Shown: positions 36,619-45,502, counted from the stretch's first letter. The stretch: 62,563 nucleotides of DNA from RGIG4576 sp045656705 (GCA_045656705.1 JAZORR010000032.1:1-62563), one strand, 5' to 3'. Program-made: numbers and translations. Notes: generated from the letters alone by a model not told the origin.

Positions 36619-38127
36619 TTATTTAGCTACTCTTTCAAGCCACTTAACCATACCAAGCATTACGCCCATAGATACAAGACATACTACAAGGAATACGGTC
36701 CAGCATTGCCAGATTGGAATTGCGTTGTACATAAGAGGACCAATCCACAATAGCAAGTTACCTACTGCTGTAGCACCAAGCCACAAACCTTGGCAAAGAC
36801 CTTGCAAGTGCTTTGGAGCAATCTTTGATACGAACGACAAACCAAGAGGAGAGATAAACAACTCAGCCACTGTCAAGAAGAAGTAAAGTGCAATAAGTAC
36901 CCATGCACCTGCCTTCACTTGCTCAGCCACTGGAAGAGCACGATATTCGTCGGCTGATGGGTAACCCATATACATTGAGTATACTGCCAAGAACAAGTAA
37001 GCAAGACCAGCGATAAACATACCGATTGCAATCTTTCTTGGAGTAGAAATTTCCTTACCACGAGCAGATAGAGCACCGAAAATCCACATCACCACTGGAG
37101 TGAGCACAATCACGAAGAATGGGTTAACTGCTTGCCAAATTTCAGGAGCGATAGTTGTAGTATCCACGAAGTCGCGAGCAAACAATGAAAGTGATGTACC
37201 ATTTTGGTGGAATGAGAACCAGAAGAAGATCACCACGCCAAGCACTGCAAGAAGAGCATAAATGCGTTGCTTGATTTCTTGTGCCATAGCTTTCTTTTCT
37301 TCAGCTGTATATTGAACAGATGCAGTAGCTTCCTTCTTTCCAGGAGTTGGGAACATCTTCTTAGTACAGATAAACACTATCAAAGAGATAAACATTGCAG
37401 CCACTGAAGCCATGAATGAATAGTGGATACCTTCGTTGAAGATTTGTAGGTACTTTTCGCAAGATGCAAGCATATTTGCTACATCACCACCACATGCTGT
37501 CATCAATGCTTGCAAGTTTGCAAGGTTTGCCATTGCTTCACCTTCAGCAATATATTGGTGACAAAGTGCTGGAAGACCTGCATTATATACCATACCTGAG
37601 TTTTCCAACCACCAGCTTCTCAACAATGGAGCTACGAATGGAGCCACAAGACCACCAATGTTGATGAATACGTAGAAGATTTGGAAACCAGAGTCGCGTT
37701 GGCTTGAATACTTAGGATCGTCATACATTTGACCTACAATTGCTTGCAAGTTACCCTTGAACAAACCATTACCAAATGCAATAAGGAACAAAGCCACGCA
37801 AGTGAGAGTAAGCAACCATGTAGAGTTTTGAGCTGTTGCAAGGATTGGAATTGACAATGCCACATAACCCAATGCCATCACAATAAGACCTGACATGATT
37901 GTACCCTTGTAGTTTTGAGTCTTATCGGCGATGAAACCACCTGCCAAACTCAACACATAGATACCTGCATAGAAGAATGAATAAATCAATGAACTTGTCT
38001 CTTCACTTACGCCAAACTTAGAACACAAGAACAGCACCAATACGGCGTTCATAATGTAATAACCAAAGCGTTCACCCATGTTGGCAAGTGCCGCAGGGAT
38101 AAGACCTTTAGGATGATTTTTAAACAT
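36619..38127 (-). CDS. Proton-dependent oligopeptide transporter, POT family
   Basis: 502 aa with about 12-14 hydrophobic segments. It begins with the POT signature (GERFGYYIMNAVLVLFLCSK), continues with SFFYAGIYVLSLAGGFIAD and GNGLFKGNLQAIVGQMYDD, and has LFISPLGLSFVSKIAPKHLQG near the C-terminus. By family it imports di- or tripeptides with protons across the inner membrane. The E-R-F motif in TM1 is intact. A long soluble loop (about 175-235) is a common POT insert. Confidence 0.92.
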   Translation of the reverse strand: MFKNHPKGLIPAALANMGERFGYYIMNAVLVLFLCSKFGVSEETSSLIYSFFYAGIYVLSLAGGFIADKTQNYKGTIMSGLIVMALGYVALSIPILATAQNSTWLLTLTCVALFLIAFGNGLFKGNLQAIVGQMYDDPKYSSQRDSGFQIFYVFINIGGLVAPFVAPLLRSWWLENSGMVYNAGLPALCHQYIAEGEAMANLANLQALMTACGGDVANMLASCEKYLQIFNEGIHYSFMASVAAMFISLIVFICTKKMFPTPGKKEATASVQYTAEEKKAMAQEIKQRIYALLAVLGVVIFFWFSFHQNGTSLSLFARDFVDTTTIAPEIWQAVNPFFVIVLTPVVMWIFGALSARGKEISTPRKIAIGMFIAGLAYLFLAVYSMYMGYPSADEYRALPVAEQVKAGAWVLIALYFFLTVAELFISPLGLSFVSKIAPKHLQGLCQGLWLGATAVGNLLLWIGPLMYNAIPIWQCWTVFLVVCLVSMGVMLGMVKWLERVAK

Positions 38128-38187
38128 AATTAATCGTATTATTTGGTTAATATTAAGTTATTTAATTTTCTGAGTTAAAAATTGATG

Positions 38188-38286
38188 TTATTTCTTCCAA
38201 ATTCTCTTAATCAGATACACCAACAAACATGGTATACCGATAAGTATTGAAAGCATTAAGACAATCATTATTAGACTTTGTATCAT
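38188..38286 (-). CDS. Candidate 32-residue membrane peptide
   Basis: ATG at 38286 opens a 32-codon frame: MIQSLIMIVLMLSILIGIPC, then LLVYLIKRIWKK. One hydrophobic helix (about 4-26) ends in a basic tail, a typical small single-pass membrane protein with a cytoplasmic C-terminus. It occupies the gap between sufE and the POT gene on the same strand, 18 bases after the sufE stop. No family is known to me and coding potential cannot be tested here. Confidence 0.5.
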   Translation of the reverse strand: MIQSLIMIVLMLSILIGIPCLLVYLIKRIWKK

Positions 38287-38304
38287 ATCAGCTTATTTTA
38301 ATAA

Positions 38305-38733
38305 TTACTGTCCCAATTTTGCCTTATAAGCAAGGGCATACACTCGCATTTGCTTTATCATGGCAAGCAAACCATTGCTACGCGTAGGCGACAAATGCTC
38401 TTGCAATCCTATTTCTTGCAAGAAATATAGGTCGCAATCGAGAATTTCTTGAGGCGTGTGTCCCGAAAGCACACGAATAAGCAACGAAATCAAGCCCTTC
38501 ACTATGATTGCGTCGCTATCGGCACGAAACTCTATCTTTCCGTCGCACTCGTCGGCCACAAGCCACACACGGCTTTGGCAACCCTCTATTATATTATCTG
38601 GAGTTTTAAACTTCTCTTCAAGAGGCTCCACTGCATTACCGAGTTCTATGATATAAGCATACTTATCCATCCAGTCGGTAAGCCCCGAAAATTCCTCTAC
38701 TATTTCGTCTTGTATATTATTTATAGTATTCAT
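38305..38733 (-). CDS. sufE: Cysteine desulfuration protein SufE
   Basis: 142 aa. SufE accepts sulfur from the desulfurase SufS for Fe-S cluster assembly. The acceptor Cys52 is in IIEGCQSRVW, and the family DWMDKYAYIIELG and VKGLISLLIRVLSGHTPQEI segments are present. No suf operon genes are adjacent. The small membrane peptide and the POT gene lie downstream on the same strand. Confidence 0.95.
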   Translation of the reverse strand: MNTINNIQDEIVEEFSGLTDWMDKYAYIIELGNAVEPLEEKFKTPDNIIEGCQSRVWLVADECDGKIEFRADSDAIIVKGLISLLIRVLSGHTPQEILDCDLYFLQEIGLQEHLSPTRSNGLLAMIKQMRVYALAYKAKLGQ

Positions 38734-38820
38734 TCAGCCCATTTTACTAATTAATTGCCAAAAATACGCATTTTTTTTGAATTTTCCCACACCACACCCC
38801 TATTTACTTATTAAATAACA

Positions 38821-38857
38821 TAAAAATAGGCGTATCACTAAAATGTGACACGCCTAT
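38821..38857 (-). terminator. Terminator after the PpiD-like gene
   Basis: ATAGGCGTATCAC (38826-38838) pairs with GTGACACGCCTAT (38845-38857) with one mismatch; the minus strand ends in TTTTTA. Confidence 0.85.
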
Positions 38858-38883
38858 CGGTAATAAGATATGTTTATCTTCTA

Positions 38884-40941
38884 TTAGAAGAAACGAATCA
38901 TATTGTTTTCTACCTTTGTAGCACCGCGAAGGATACCTTCTACGTTTTGCATTACTGCACTGCTACCACGAGTAGTTGCAAATTGACGAGCTACTTCAGC
39001 ACCTGGAGTGCGTTCGCTACGGTTGTGCTTGATAACTTGGTATACATATACTGCATTGTTACCCTTAACCACTTCACTTAGCTTACCTTCTTCTGCAGTA
39101 GCCACGCTTGCTACAAATGCATTTTCACCCATTCCAAGACCTGGGATGAATTGTTGACCAAATGTTACTTGAGCAGTGTCAACGTCAGCATTCATTACTT
39201 GAGCATAACCAGCGATATCAGATGCCTTACCATTATACTTTTCAGCAAGAGCAGCACCCTTCTTTTCGTTGCGTACTTGGTAAGTGATCATATCGTTGAT
39301 TTGGCGTTCGTTCATTGGCAAGTATTCACCATCAAACACCTTTTCTACAGCCACTACCATCATCTTGTTCTTGCTATCTACGTCGAAAATAGGAGACACA
39401 GAACCTTCGTTAGCAGCAAACATCCACTTCACAGCATCACGAGTACCATTGATACCATTCACTTGAGGAGTGTTGCTATATACTACTACAGGCATTGGTT
39501 GGTAACCATTCTTCACTGCGTTAGAATCCAAAGCAGCAAGAGTAGCGTTTTCGTTGATAAATGCTTGTAGGTTGTCGCGCAAGCCGTTTACAGTTTCCTT
39601 GCTTGGATATACCTTGTGAGTGATTACTGCCACATTGTAGAATTGCTTAGGTTCTTCCTTCTTGATCACCTTAGCGATAGTAGCAGCTTGGTCGCTTGAA
39701 GATACTACGAAATAGTTAGCACTAGCACCAAGGATCTTAGCCTTCACATCTTCTGCAATACCGATAAGAGTTTGCTTAGCGTTTTCTTGACCTTGTACAG
39801 TAGCACCATTCACCACTTCAGCAAATGCCTTACCTGCGTTAAGAGCATTCAAGATAGAATCTTGTGCATTCTTGTCGCCAGTTACTACTACGAAGTTCAT
39901 ATCCACAGATTCTACAGCCATTTCCTTGCCTGTAAGCTTAGCGATAGTATATTCGTTAGATACGAAGCTTGGTTCGCTCACTTCACCCACCTTAGCCTTT
40001 TCTACGAAGTTCTTGATTTGAGTTTCAGTGATATCGTCAAGTTTCACGAAGTTTTCAGCGATTACAAGTTCGCCATTGTTGCGCACTGCATCCACACCTT
40101 CGTTAGCCTTAAGTGTAGCAAGAGCTTCGTCAACGATAGCCTTAGACTTAGCTTGGTCATCAGCCGATGGCTTCACGTCTACAGCGATCACGCGACCTGT
40201 TCTTTGTTCGCCTTCAAGCTTGAACATATGCTTCACTTCATCATATTTCTTCTTTAGTTCAGCAGTAGTTGGTTCGTATTCTTCACCATTTACTGAAGAA
40301 TAGTCAGCCTTTACGTAAGCCACTTCAGAAGTTACCACATTTTCTTCAAACAAGTATTTCTTATCCAATTCGTTTGCTTGGAATGCACCTACGATTAGGT
40401 TTTGAAGTTTCACTTGCTTAAGCATCTTTGCGATTTCGCCTTCCATTCTCATCCAATCTGCCTTTGCAGCTGCCACTTGGTCTTCTGTAGCACCATACTT
40501 AGCAGGGTTGAACAACAAATCATACAATTGAGCTGGTGATTCCACACCCATTTGTTGAGCATATTGATACATGATTTGGTTTGCGCCACCGCCCACCATT
40601 GCATCTGTAAGTTCAGCATCTGTTACATAGATACCTACTGCTTCAAGTTCTTCGTCAAGAAGCATTTCAGAAATCATGCCTTCGATCACTGTGTTTTGAA
40701 TTACAGCACCATCTGGCATTTGAGCACCACTATTTTGGTATTGTGCGCTCATTTGCTCATAACGCTTTTGGAATTCTACAGCGTCGATTTTTTTATCACC
40801 CACTTTCACGATAGTGTTACCATCGCCAAAAAACGCTTGTCCTGAGTTTAGCAAGTCACCCAAGATAAACGCCAATAGAGCCACGCCAATGATTACTGTC
40901 AATAGCACCGCTCTTTTTCTAATTGATTCTAATGCAGCCAT
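38884..40941 (-). CDS. PpiD-like periplasmic folding factor (SurA-N/parvulin family)
   Basis: 685 aa. A single N-terminal TM (about 11-31, AVLLTVIIGVALLAFILGDL) anchors it to the inner membrane. Next is a SurA_N_3-type chaperone segment (VGDKKIDAVEFQKRYEQM). The long middle and C-terminal regions hold one or two degenerate parvulin-like domains. This matches Bacteroidetes proteins annotated as peptidylprolyl isomerase, which help outer-membrane and exported proteins fold. Whether isomerase activity is retained is uncertain because the parvulin motifs are weak. Confidence 0.85.
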   Translation of the reverse strand: MAALESIRKRAVLLTVIIGVALLAFILGDLLNSGQAFFGDGNTIVKVGDKKIDAVEFQKRYEQMSAQYQNSGAQMPDGAVIQNTVIEGMISEMLLDEELEAVGIYVTDAELTDAMVGGGANQIMYQYAQQMGVESPAQLYDLLFNPAKYGATEDQVAAAKADWMRMEGEIAKMLKQVKLQNLIVGAFQANELDKKYLFEENVVTSEVAYVKADYSSVNGEEYEPTTAELKKKYDEVKHMFKLEGEQRTGRVIAVDVKPSADDQAKSKAIVDEALATLKANEGVDAVRNNGELVIAENFVKLDDITETQIKNFVEKAKVGEVSEPSFVSNEYTIAKLTGKEMAVESVDMNFVVVTGDKNAQDSILNALNAGKAFAEVVNGATVQGQENAKQTLIGIAEDVKAKILGASANYFVVSSSDQAATIAKVIKKEEPKQFYNVAVITHKVYPSKETVNGLRDNLQAFINENATLAALDSNAVKNGYQPMPVVVYSNTPQVNGINGTRDAVKWMFAANEGSVSPIFDVDSKNKMMVVAVEKVFDGEYLPMNERQINDMITYQVRNEKKGAALAEKYNGKASDIAGYAQVMNADVDTAQVTFGQQFIPGLGMGENAFVASVATAEEGKLSEVVKGNNAVYVYQVIKHNRSERTPGAEVARQFATTRGSSAVMQNVEGILRGATKVENNMIRFF

Positions 40942-41077
40942 TTAACTATTTAATTTTTTGTTTTTATTTCCGTTATTTCAACCAACAATTTATCCCACAT
41001 ATATAGTATATGCGGAATATAAGCACGCAAAGATACCATTTTTTTATATATCGCACAAAATTTTAACTATGTTTTTA

Positions 41078-41108
41078 TTTGCTATTACCTATATATGCAC
41101 TATCTTTG
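41078..41108 (+). promoter_or_regulatory. Two-box Bacteroidetes promoter for metK
   Basis: TTTG (41078-41081), exactly 19 bases, then TATCTTTG (41101-41108): the best consensus promoter in the window. Transcription would start near 41115. Confidence 0.8.
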
Positions 41109-41138
41109 CACTCGATTTTGAAATTACATTATTAACTA

Positions 41139-41227
41139 TGTGGAAAAATTTGGCTGCTTGCAACCACACAAAAAAATGCTAAAACTGCGTTCTACAACAA
41201 TTCAACTTTCACTTTTTTGAGGTAGAA
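41139..41227 (+). promoter_or_regulatory. Candidate structured leader (SAM-II-like) of metK
   Basis: TGTGG (41139-41143) can pair with CCACA (41164-41168). The loop contains TTTGGC, which can pair with GCTAAA (41178-41183) to make a pseudoknot, and the stem is followed by AAAAAATGCTAAAA, close to the ATAAATGCTAAAA core I recall for SAM-II. The expected terminal GG is absent. A further stem, TTCTAC/GTAGAA (41190-41195/41222-41227), follows. A SAM-responsive element before SAM synthetase would make sense, but this is a hypothesis. Confidence 0.35.
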
Positions 41228-41264
41228 GCCCTGCATTTTTCCACTTTAAAACAAATTGGAAAAG

Positions 41265-42557
41265 ATGAACTATTTATTCACATCGGAATCGGTGTCGGAA
41301 GGACACCCTGACAAAGTGGCCGACCAAATCAGCGATGCTATTCTCGATCGCTTCTTGGCTTATGATCCTAATTCTAAAGTTGCTTGCGAAACTCTCGTCA
41401 CCACTGGTCAAGTGGTAGTGGCTGGAGAAGTGAAATCAAATGCCTACATCGACCTAATGGAGGTAACTCGCAAGGTAATCAAGCGTATTGGCTACAACAA
41501 GAGCGAATACAAGTTTGACGCCGAAGCTTGTGGTGTATTCTCAGCTCTTCACGAACAATCTCAAGACATCAATCGTGGTGTAGACCGCGAAAACGCCGAA
41601 GAACAAGGTGCTGGCGACCAAGGTATGATGTTTGGTTATGCTTCAAACGAAACTCCTGAGTATATGCCAATCTCGCTTTCGCTTGCTCACACCTTGCTAA
41701 TCGAACTCACTGCTATTCGCAACGAAGGCGAAGTGATGACTTATCTTCGTCCAGATGCAAAGAGCCAAGTGACTGTAGAATATAACGGCGACACAAACAA
41801 ACCTGAACGCATTCACACTATCGTCATCAGTACCCAACACGATGATTTCATCGCTCCGGCCGACGACAGCAAGGAAGCACAAAATAAGGCCGACGAAGAA
41901 ATGCTTGCCACCATTCGTCGCGACGTTGAAAACATCCTTCTTCCACGCGTATTGGCTAAGTTGAGTGCCGACACCCAAGCAATGTTCGACGACCGCCTTA
42001 TCCTTCACGTGAATCCTACAGGAAAATTCGTTATCGGTGGCCCTCACGGCGACACAGGTCTCACTGGCCGCAAAATCATCGTTGACACTTACGGTGGTAA
42101 GGGTGCTCACGGTGGTGGTGCTTTCTCTGGTAAAGACCCTTCTAAAGTCGACCGCTCGGCTGCTTACGCTGCTCGTCACATCGCCAAGAACGCCGTGGCT
42201 GCAGGTATTGCCGACGAAATACTTGTGCAAGTGGCTTACGCTATCGGTGTAGCCGAACCTGTGAGCCTTTATGTGAACACCTACGGCACAAGCCATGTGG
42301 CTCTTAGCGACTCTGAAATCGCTGAAAAGTTGAAAGCCATCTTCGACATGCGTCCTGCCGCTATCGAAAAGCGTCTGAAACTGCGTCTTCCTATCTACGA
42401 AGAAACTGCTTCTTATGGTCACATGGGACGCACTCCTCGCACCATCGTCAAGGAATTCTATTCTAACTACGAAGGCAACAAGAGCATCGAAGTGGAACTA
42501 TTCACTTGGGAAAAACTCGACTTCGTGGATGCTATCAAAGAATCTTTCAACATCTAA
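41265..42557 (+). CDS. metK: S-adenosylmethionine synthetase
   Basis: 430 aa from ATG at 41265; a TTG three codons upstream is in frame but less likely. MetK makes SAM from methionine and ATP. Motifs: FTSESVSEGHPDKVADQISD at the N-terminus, GAGDQGMMFGYA, and the GGAFSGKDPSKVDRSAAY loop. Full length and unbroken. Its stop is two bases before the ATG of the lysozyme gene, so they share a transcript. Confidence 0.96.
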   Translation: MNYLFTSESVSEGHPDKVADQISDAILDRFLAYDPNSKVACETLVTTGQVVVAGEVKSNAYIDLMEVTRKVIKRIGYNKSEYKFDAEACGVFSALHEQSQDINRGVDRENAEEQGAGDQGMMFGYASNETPEYMPISLSLAHTLLIELTAIRNEGEVMTYLRPDAKSQVTVEYNGDTNKPERIHTIVISTQHDDFIAPADDSKEAQNKADEEMLATIRRDVENILLPRVLAKLSADTQAMFDDRLILHVNPTGKFVIGGPHGDTGLTGRKIIVDTYGGKGAHGGGAFSGKDPSKVDRSAAYAARHIAKNAVAAGIADEILVQVAYAIGVAEPVSLYVNTYGTSHVALSDSEIAEKLKAIFDMRPAAIEKRLKLRLPIYEETASYGHMGRTPRTIVKEFYSNYEGNKSIEVELFTWEKLDFVDAIKESFNI

Positions 42558-42559
42558 GT

Positions 42560-43543
42560 ATGTTCTTCTGTAGCGACACATTATATAAATATATACTCAC
42601 AGTGATCATTTCTATGGTGGCTGTGTGTGCCTATGCACAAGCCGACCACATCGAAGACTATGTGCCTTCACACTTTGGTATCGACACCTACCACGGTATC
42701 GATGTTTCCAATCATCAAGGCGTGATCGACTGGAAGAAGGTGGCAAGCGACGAAAATGTTCAATTCGTCTATATCAAAGCCACCGAAGGTGCTACCTATG
42801 TGTCGCCCACTTTCGAGAAGAATATTCGCGAAGCACGAAAAGCCGGAATGAAAGTAGGATGCTACCACTTCTTGCGTGCATCTTCTTATATCCACGATCA
42901 AGTGGCAAACTTCACCAATTTCTGTCGCACTCACGAGCAAGACCTCGCTCCTCTCATCGACATCGAGGTAAAAGGCTCGTGGAAGGCCGAGAATGTGAGC
43001 GATAGCGTGAAACTTTTTGCCGATTTGCTCGAAGAACACTACGGTGTACGACCTATTATCTACACTGGTACAAACTTCTTCAATCGCTACCTTACCAAGG
43101 ATTTCAGCGAAGGTTATGAACTTTTTATTGCCAAATATTCCGACGATCAGCCAGTACTTGGCAATGGTGTGCAGTACACCTTATGGCAATTCACCGATTG
43201 CGGTGAGGTGTCGGGCATTCGCACCGATGTAGACCAAAGTCGCTTCAACGAGGGCAAGTCGCTCAACGACATCTTATTCCGTCCCGTTCCACGCGATCCT
43301 AACTACATCGCTACGCGACGCATGGTAAAGCCTATTATTTCGTTGAATATGCAAAACCCGGCAAAACTAAGAAATAGTCGTGCTGAAAAGTTTGGCCAAA
43401 AACAAAAGAAGGCCCTCAAAGTTCACAAAAAGAACAGAAACGAACATCGTCCTCACCACAAACGCAACGACATTGAGGACGAAGACGACTATATGCCAAC
43501 TCCTGCACAGTCGGCAATAAAGAGCAATCCTTCCGAAAGCTGA
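42560..43543 (+). CDS. Glycoside hydrolase family 25 (lysozyme-type) protein
   Basis: 327 aa from ATG at 42560, where an N-terminal hydrophobic segment (about 9-24) ends at AYAQ, a possible signal peptide. The catalytic domain (about 44-250) begins HGIDVSNHQGVIDW and has the acid pair Asp134/Glu136 in PLIDIEV, typical of GH25 muramidases that cut peptidoglycan glycan chains. The last 80 residues are very basic then acidic (KKALKVHKKNRN, DIEDEDDY), an unusual tail without a recognised fold. It directly follows metK and ends at a terminator. Confidence 0.86.
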   Translation: MFFCSDTLYKYILTVIISMVAVCAYAQADHIEDYVPSHFGIDTYHGIDVSNHQGVIDWKKVASDENVQFVYIKATEGATYVSPTFEKNIREARKAGMKVGCYHFLRASSYIHDQVANFTNFCRTHEQDLAPLIDIEVKGSWKAENVSDSVKLFADLLEEHYGVRPIIYTGTNFFNRYLTKDFSEGYELFIAKYSDDQPVLGNGVQYTLWQFTDCGEVSGIRTDVDQSRFNEGKSLNDILFRPVPRDPNYIATRRMVKPIISLNMQNPAKLRNSRAEKFGQKQKKALKVHKKNRNEHRPHHKRNDIEDEDDYMPTPAQSAIKSNPSES

Positions 43544-43566
43544 AACAACTTTATACATACAAAATT

Positions 43567-43609
43567 AATCGCGATAGTCACTCTATAATGAGCAGCTACC
43601 GCGATTTTT
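43567..43609 (+). terminator. Terminator after the lysozyme gene
   Basis: AATCGCG (43567-43573) pairs with CGCGATT (43600-43606), then a T tract. Read the other way it could also serve the converging ribF fusion. Confidence 0.75.
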
Positions 43610-43635
43610 CTATATCTATGAATCATCATTCTCTC

Positions 43636-45207
43636 CTATCCCAATACCTTTCGGCATGCGAGAGCATCAAGTTTCAGACGTTCTTTCAATTCGTCAAACG
43701 ATCCCATCTTCATCTCCGAGCGCATAAATTTCACAAAACCCACTCGCAAAGTCTTACCATACAAATCGCCATCAAAATCAAAGATATTCACCTCAAAGGT
43801 GCGTTTCCCACCCTTTTCTATAGTAGGACGCACGCCTATATTTGCCATACCTCCACGCTTCGTGCCATCGGGTAAGGTCACTCTCACTGCATACACTCCG
43901 CGATGTGGCACTATGAGTTCGCTTGCCACGTCGAGATTTGCCGTAGGAAATCCTATCTTTCTGCCATTTTGCTTGCCTGGCACCACAACACCTTCCAAGT
44001 AGAATGGTTGTGTAAGATATGCCTTTGCCAAGTCCACACGCCCCTCTTCGAGCATCTTTCTTATCAGCGAAGAGCTTACGGGACTGTATTCACCTTGATA
44101 TTCATCGGCTTTCACCACTACGATGCCTAACTTCTCGCCATTTCGCACATAGTCCTCAAAATCCTCATCTCTGTTACACCCAAATCTGTGATTAAAGCCC
44201 ATAATAAGCGTTCCCACCTCATATTTTGAGCGTAACATATTCATAAATTCCGAAGAATCTATCTTTGCAAATTCCTTAGTAAAGTCCAACACAATGGCCA
44301 CATCCACACCCAACTCGTCAAGAATACGCAAACGCTCCTCGAGAGTCATTATCATACGCAGACCACCATCGGGATTAAACACTCGCTGTGGATGATTACT
44401 GAAGGTAATTACTGCCGACTTCACCCCCAATTGCTTTGCTGCAGAGGTCAAATCTTTTATTAGGAATCTATGTCCTAAATGCACCCCGTCAAACATCCCT
44501 ATGGTTGCCAACAAACCACCCTCGTGCAGTTCATCTTTATCAGTCACCACTATCATATCCTTCGGACCTCTCATTTTAAAACCTACCTCATGCTCAAGCA
44601 CATCGGTAAATTCTTTTCCTTCTTCCACCAATGCCACTCCGAAGCCCAGTTCCGAAGCTGCTTTAAGGTTTTTGTCTGAGTCATCAAGAAATAGCGTTTC
44701 CTCTGGTTTTATACATAAATGCGACACCGTATATTCGAAGATTTCACGATTTGGTTTTGCTGATTTTGCTTCATACGAAAGCGACAAGCCGTCAAAGTAA
44801 TGATTAATATCTTTTCCGTCAATCTTAAACCACTCCTTCACACTCTGTTCCATATGTATAGGATTGGTATTGGATAGCATATATATATTGTAATGCTTTC
44901 TCAATTCCTCAAGTGCGCGCAGTCTACGCTTAGGTATGCCCACAAGAAATTTGCAGAATGCCGCATCTATCTCATCATCGGTCACTTCCACGCTCATTAT
45001 TCGGCGCACTTCGGCGTGAAATTCATCCACTCCCAAGCGTCCTTCTTCGAGTGCCAAAAATATGCCTTGTTGAGAATATTGGCCAAACTGCTCGTTGGCA
45101 TCGCTCATCCCCAACTCTTCAAATGCCGCCACACAATCCTCGCGTTTCAAGTCTATTATAACTCCTCCGAGGTCGAATAGCAGGTTTTTATATTTAGTTT
45201 CTTTCAT
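43636..45207 (-). CDS. ribF: HAD-family phosphatase fused to riboflavin kinase/FAD synthetase
   Basis: 523 aa in one unbroken frame. Residues about 1-205 are a HAD-IA (YihX-like) phosphatase: motif I FDLGGVIID (Asp12), motif II LSNTN (Ser112), Lys151, and motif IV FLDDSDKN (Asp175/176). The motif-I second Asp is replaced by Gly, as in FDLGNV-type members. Residues about 218-523 are a complete RibF: FAD synthetase site IGMFDGVHLGH (236-246), FSNHPQRVF, and riboflavin kinase site GRKIGFPTANL (415-425). RibF normally stands alone at about 310 aa. An ATG at residue 218 (MIVVTDKDEL) could start RibF separately. Fusion could place a nucleotide- or flavin-phosphatase next to FMN/FAD synthesis; the HAD substrate is unknown. 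Confidence 0.9.
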   Translation of the reverse strand: MKETKYKNLLFDLGGVIIDLKREDCVAAFEELGMSDANEQFGQYSQQGIFLALEEGRLGVDEFHAEVRRIMSVEVTDDEIDAAFCKFLVGIPKRRLRALEELRKHYNIYMLSNTNPIHMEQSVKEWFKIDGKDINHYFDGLSLSYEAKSAKPNREIFEYTVSHLCIKPEETLFLDDSDKNLKAASELGFGVALVEEGKEFTDVLEHEVGFKMRGPKDMIVVTDKDELHEGGLLATIGMFDGVHLGHRFLIKDLTSAAKQLGVKSAVITFSNHPQRVFNPDGGLRMIMTLEERLRILDELGVDVAIVLDFTKEFAKIDSSEFMNMLRSKYEVGTLIMGFNHRFGCNRDEDFEDYVRNGEKLGIVVVKADEYQGEYSPVSSSLIRKMLEEGRVDLAKAYLTQPFYLEGVVVPGKQNGRKIGFPTANLDVASELIVPHRGVYAVRVTLPDGTKRGGMANIGVRPTIEKGGKRTFEVNIFDFDGDLYGKTLRVGFVKFMRSEMKMGSFDELKERLKLDALACRKVLG

Positions 45208-45261
45208 ATATTTTCATCGTAAGTTATAGAATTTTCGTCATTTTCTATACATTCCTTAATG

Positions 45262-45269
45262 CAAAGTTA
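45262..45269 (-). promoter_or_regulatory. Candidate -7 element for the HAD-RibF gene
   Basis: Minus strand TAACTTTG 54 bases before the ATG. The inverted repeat at 45274-45328 overlaps the -33 position. Confidence 0.5.
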
Positions 45270-45273
45270 ACCA

Positions 45274-45328
45274 TTTTCAGCCAATTATAGCACTCACACA
45301 AGTGCTAATTCGCACGAAGTGCTGAAAA
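45274..45328. promoter_or_regulatory. Nested inverted repeat upstream of ribF
   Basis: Outer arms TTTTCAGC (45274-45281) and GCTGAAAA (45321-45328) enclose inner arms TAGCACT (45288-45294) and AGTGCTA (45301-45307). It could be an operator for the HAD-RibF promoter or for both divergent genes. Confidence 0.45.
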
Positions 45329-45448
45329 CGGTCATTTTACCCTAAAAATCGTGTTATATTTTCGTAATTCTTGTTAACTTTTGTTATTTTCACCCATTTT
45401 AGCCCCTTTACGCCACTCCCACCTATATATAAATAGCGAAATATGTAG

Positions 45449-45456
45449 TATCTTTG
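45449..45456 (+). promoter_or_regulatory. Candidate -7 element for rimP-nusA-infB
   Basis: TATCTTTG; transcription would start near 45463, about 68 bases before rimP. Confidence 0.6.
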
Positions 45457-45467
45457 CATTGGAATGG

Positions 45468-45502
45468 ATGCGGAGGGGGCTGGTGCTCTCTCGCATTTTT
45501 TT
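45468..45502 (+). terminator. Terminator-like hairpin in the rimP leader (possible attenuator)
   Basis: ATGCGGAG (45468-45475) pairs with CTC-T-CGCAT (45488-45496, one bulge) and is followed by seven T (45496-45502). It begins about five bases after the predicted transcription start and lies entirely before rimP, so it would act as an early terminator of the nusA operon. Confidence 0.55.

Larger units (their letters stand above)
40942..41264. other. Divergent intergenic region and metK leader
   Basis: 323 bases between the divergent ppiD-like gene and metK. It holds the metK promoter (41078-41108) and a leader of about 150 bases with two possible folds (41139-41188 and 41190-41227). No ORF of interest was found; the ppiD promoter was not recognised. 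Confidence 0.6.

Noticed and set aside
41256..41264. TTG at 41256 as the metK start
   Set aside because: The ATG at 41265 gives the standard MetK N-terminus (MNYLFTSESVSEG).
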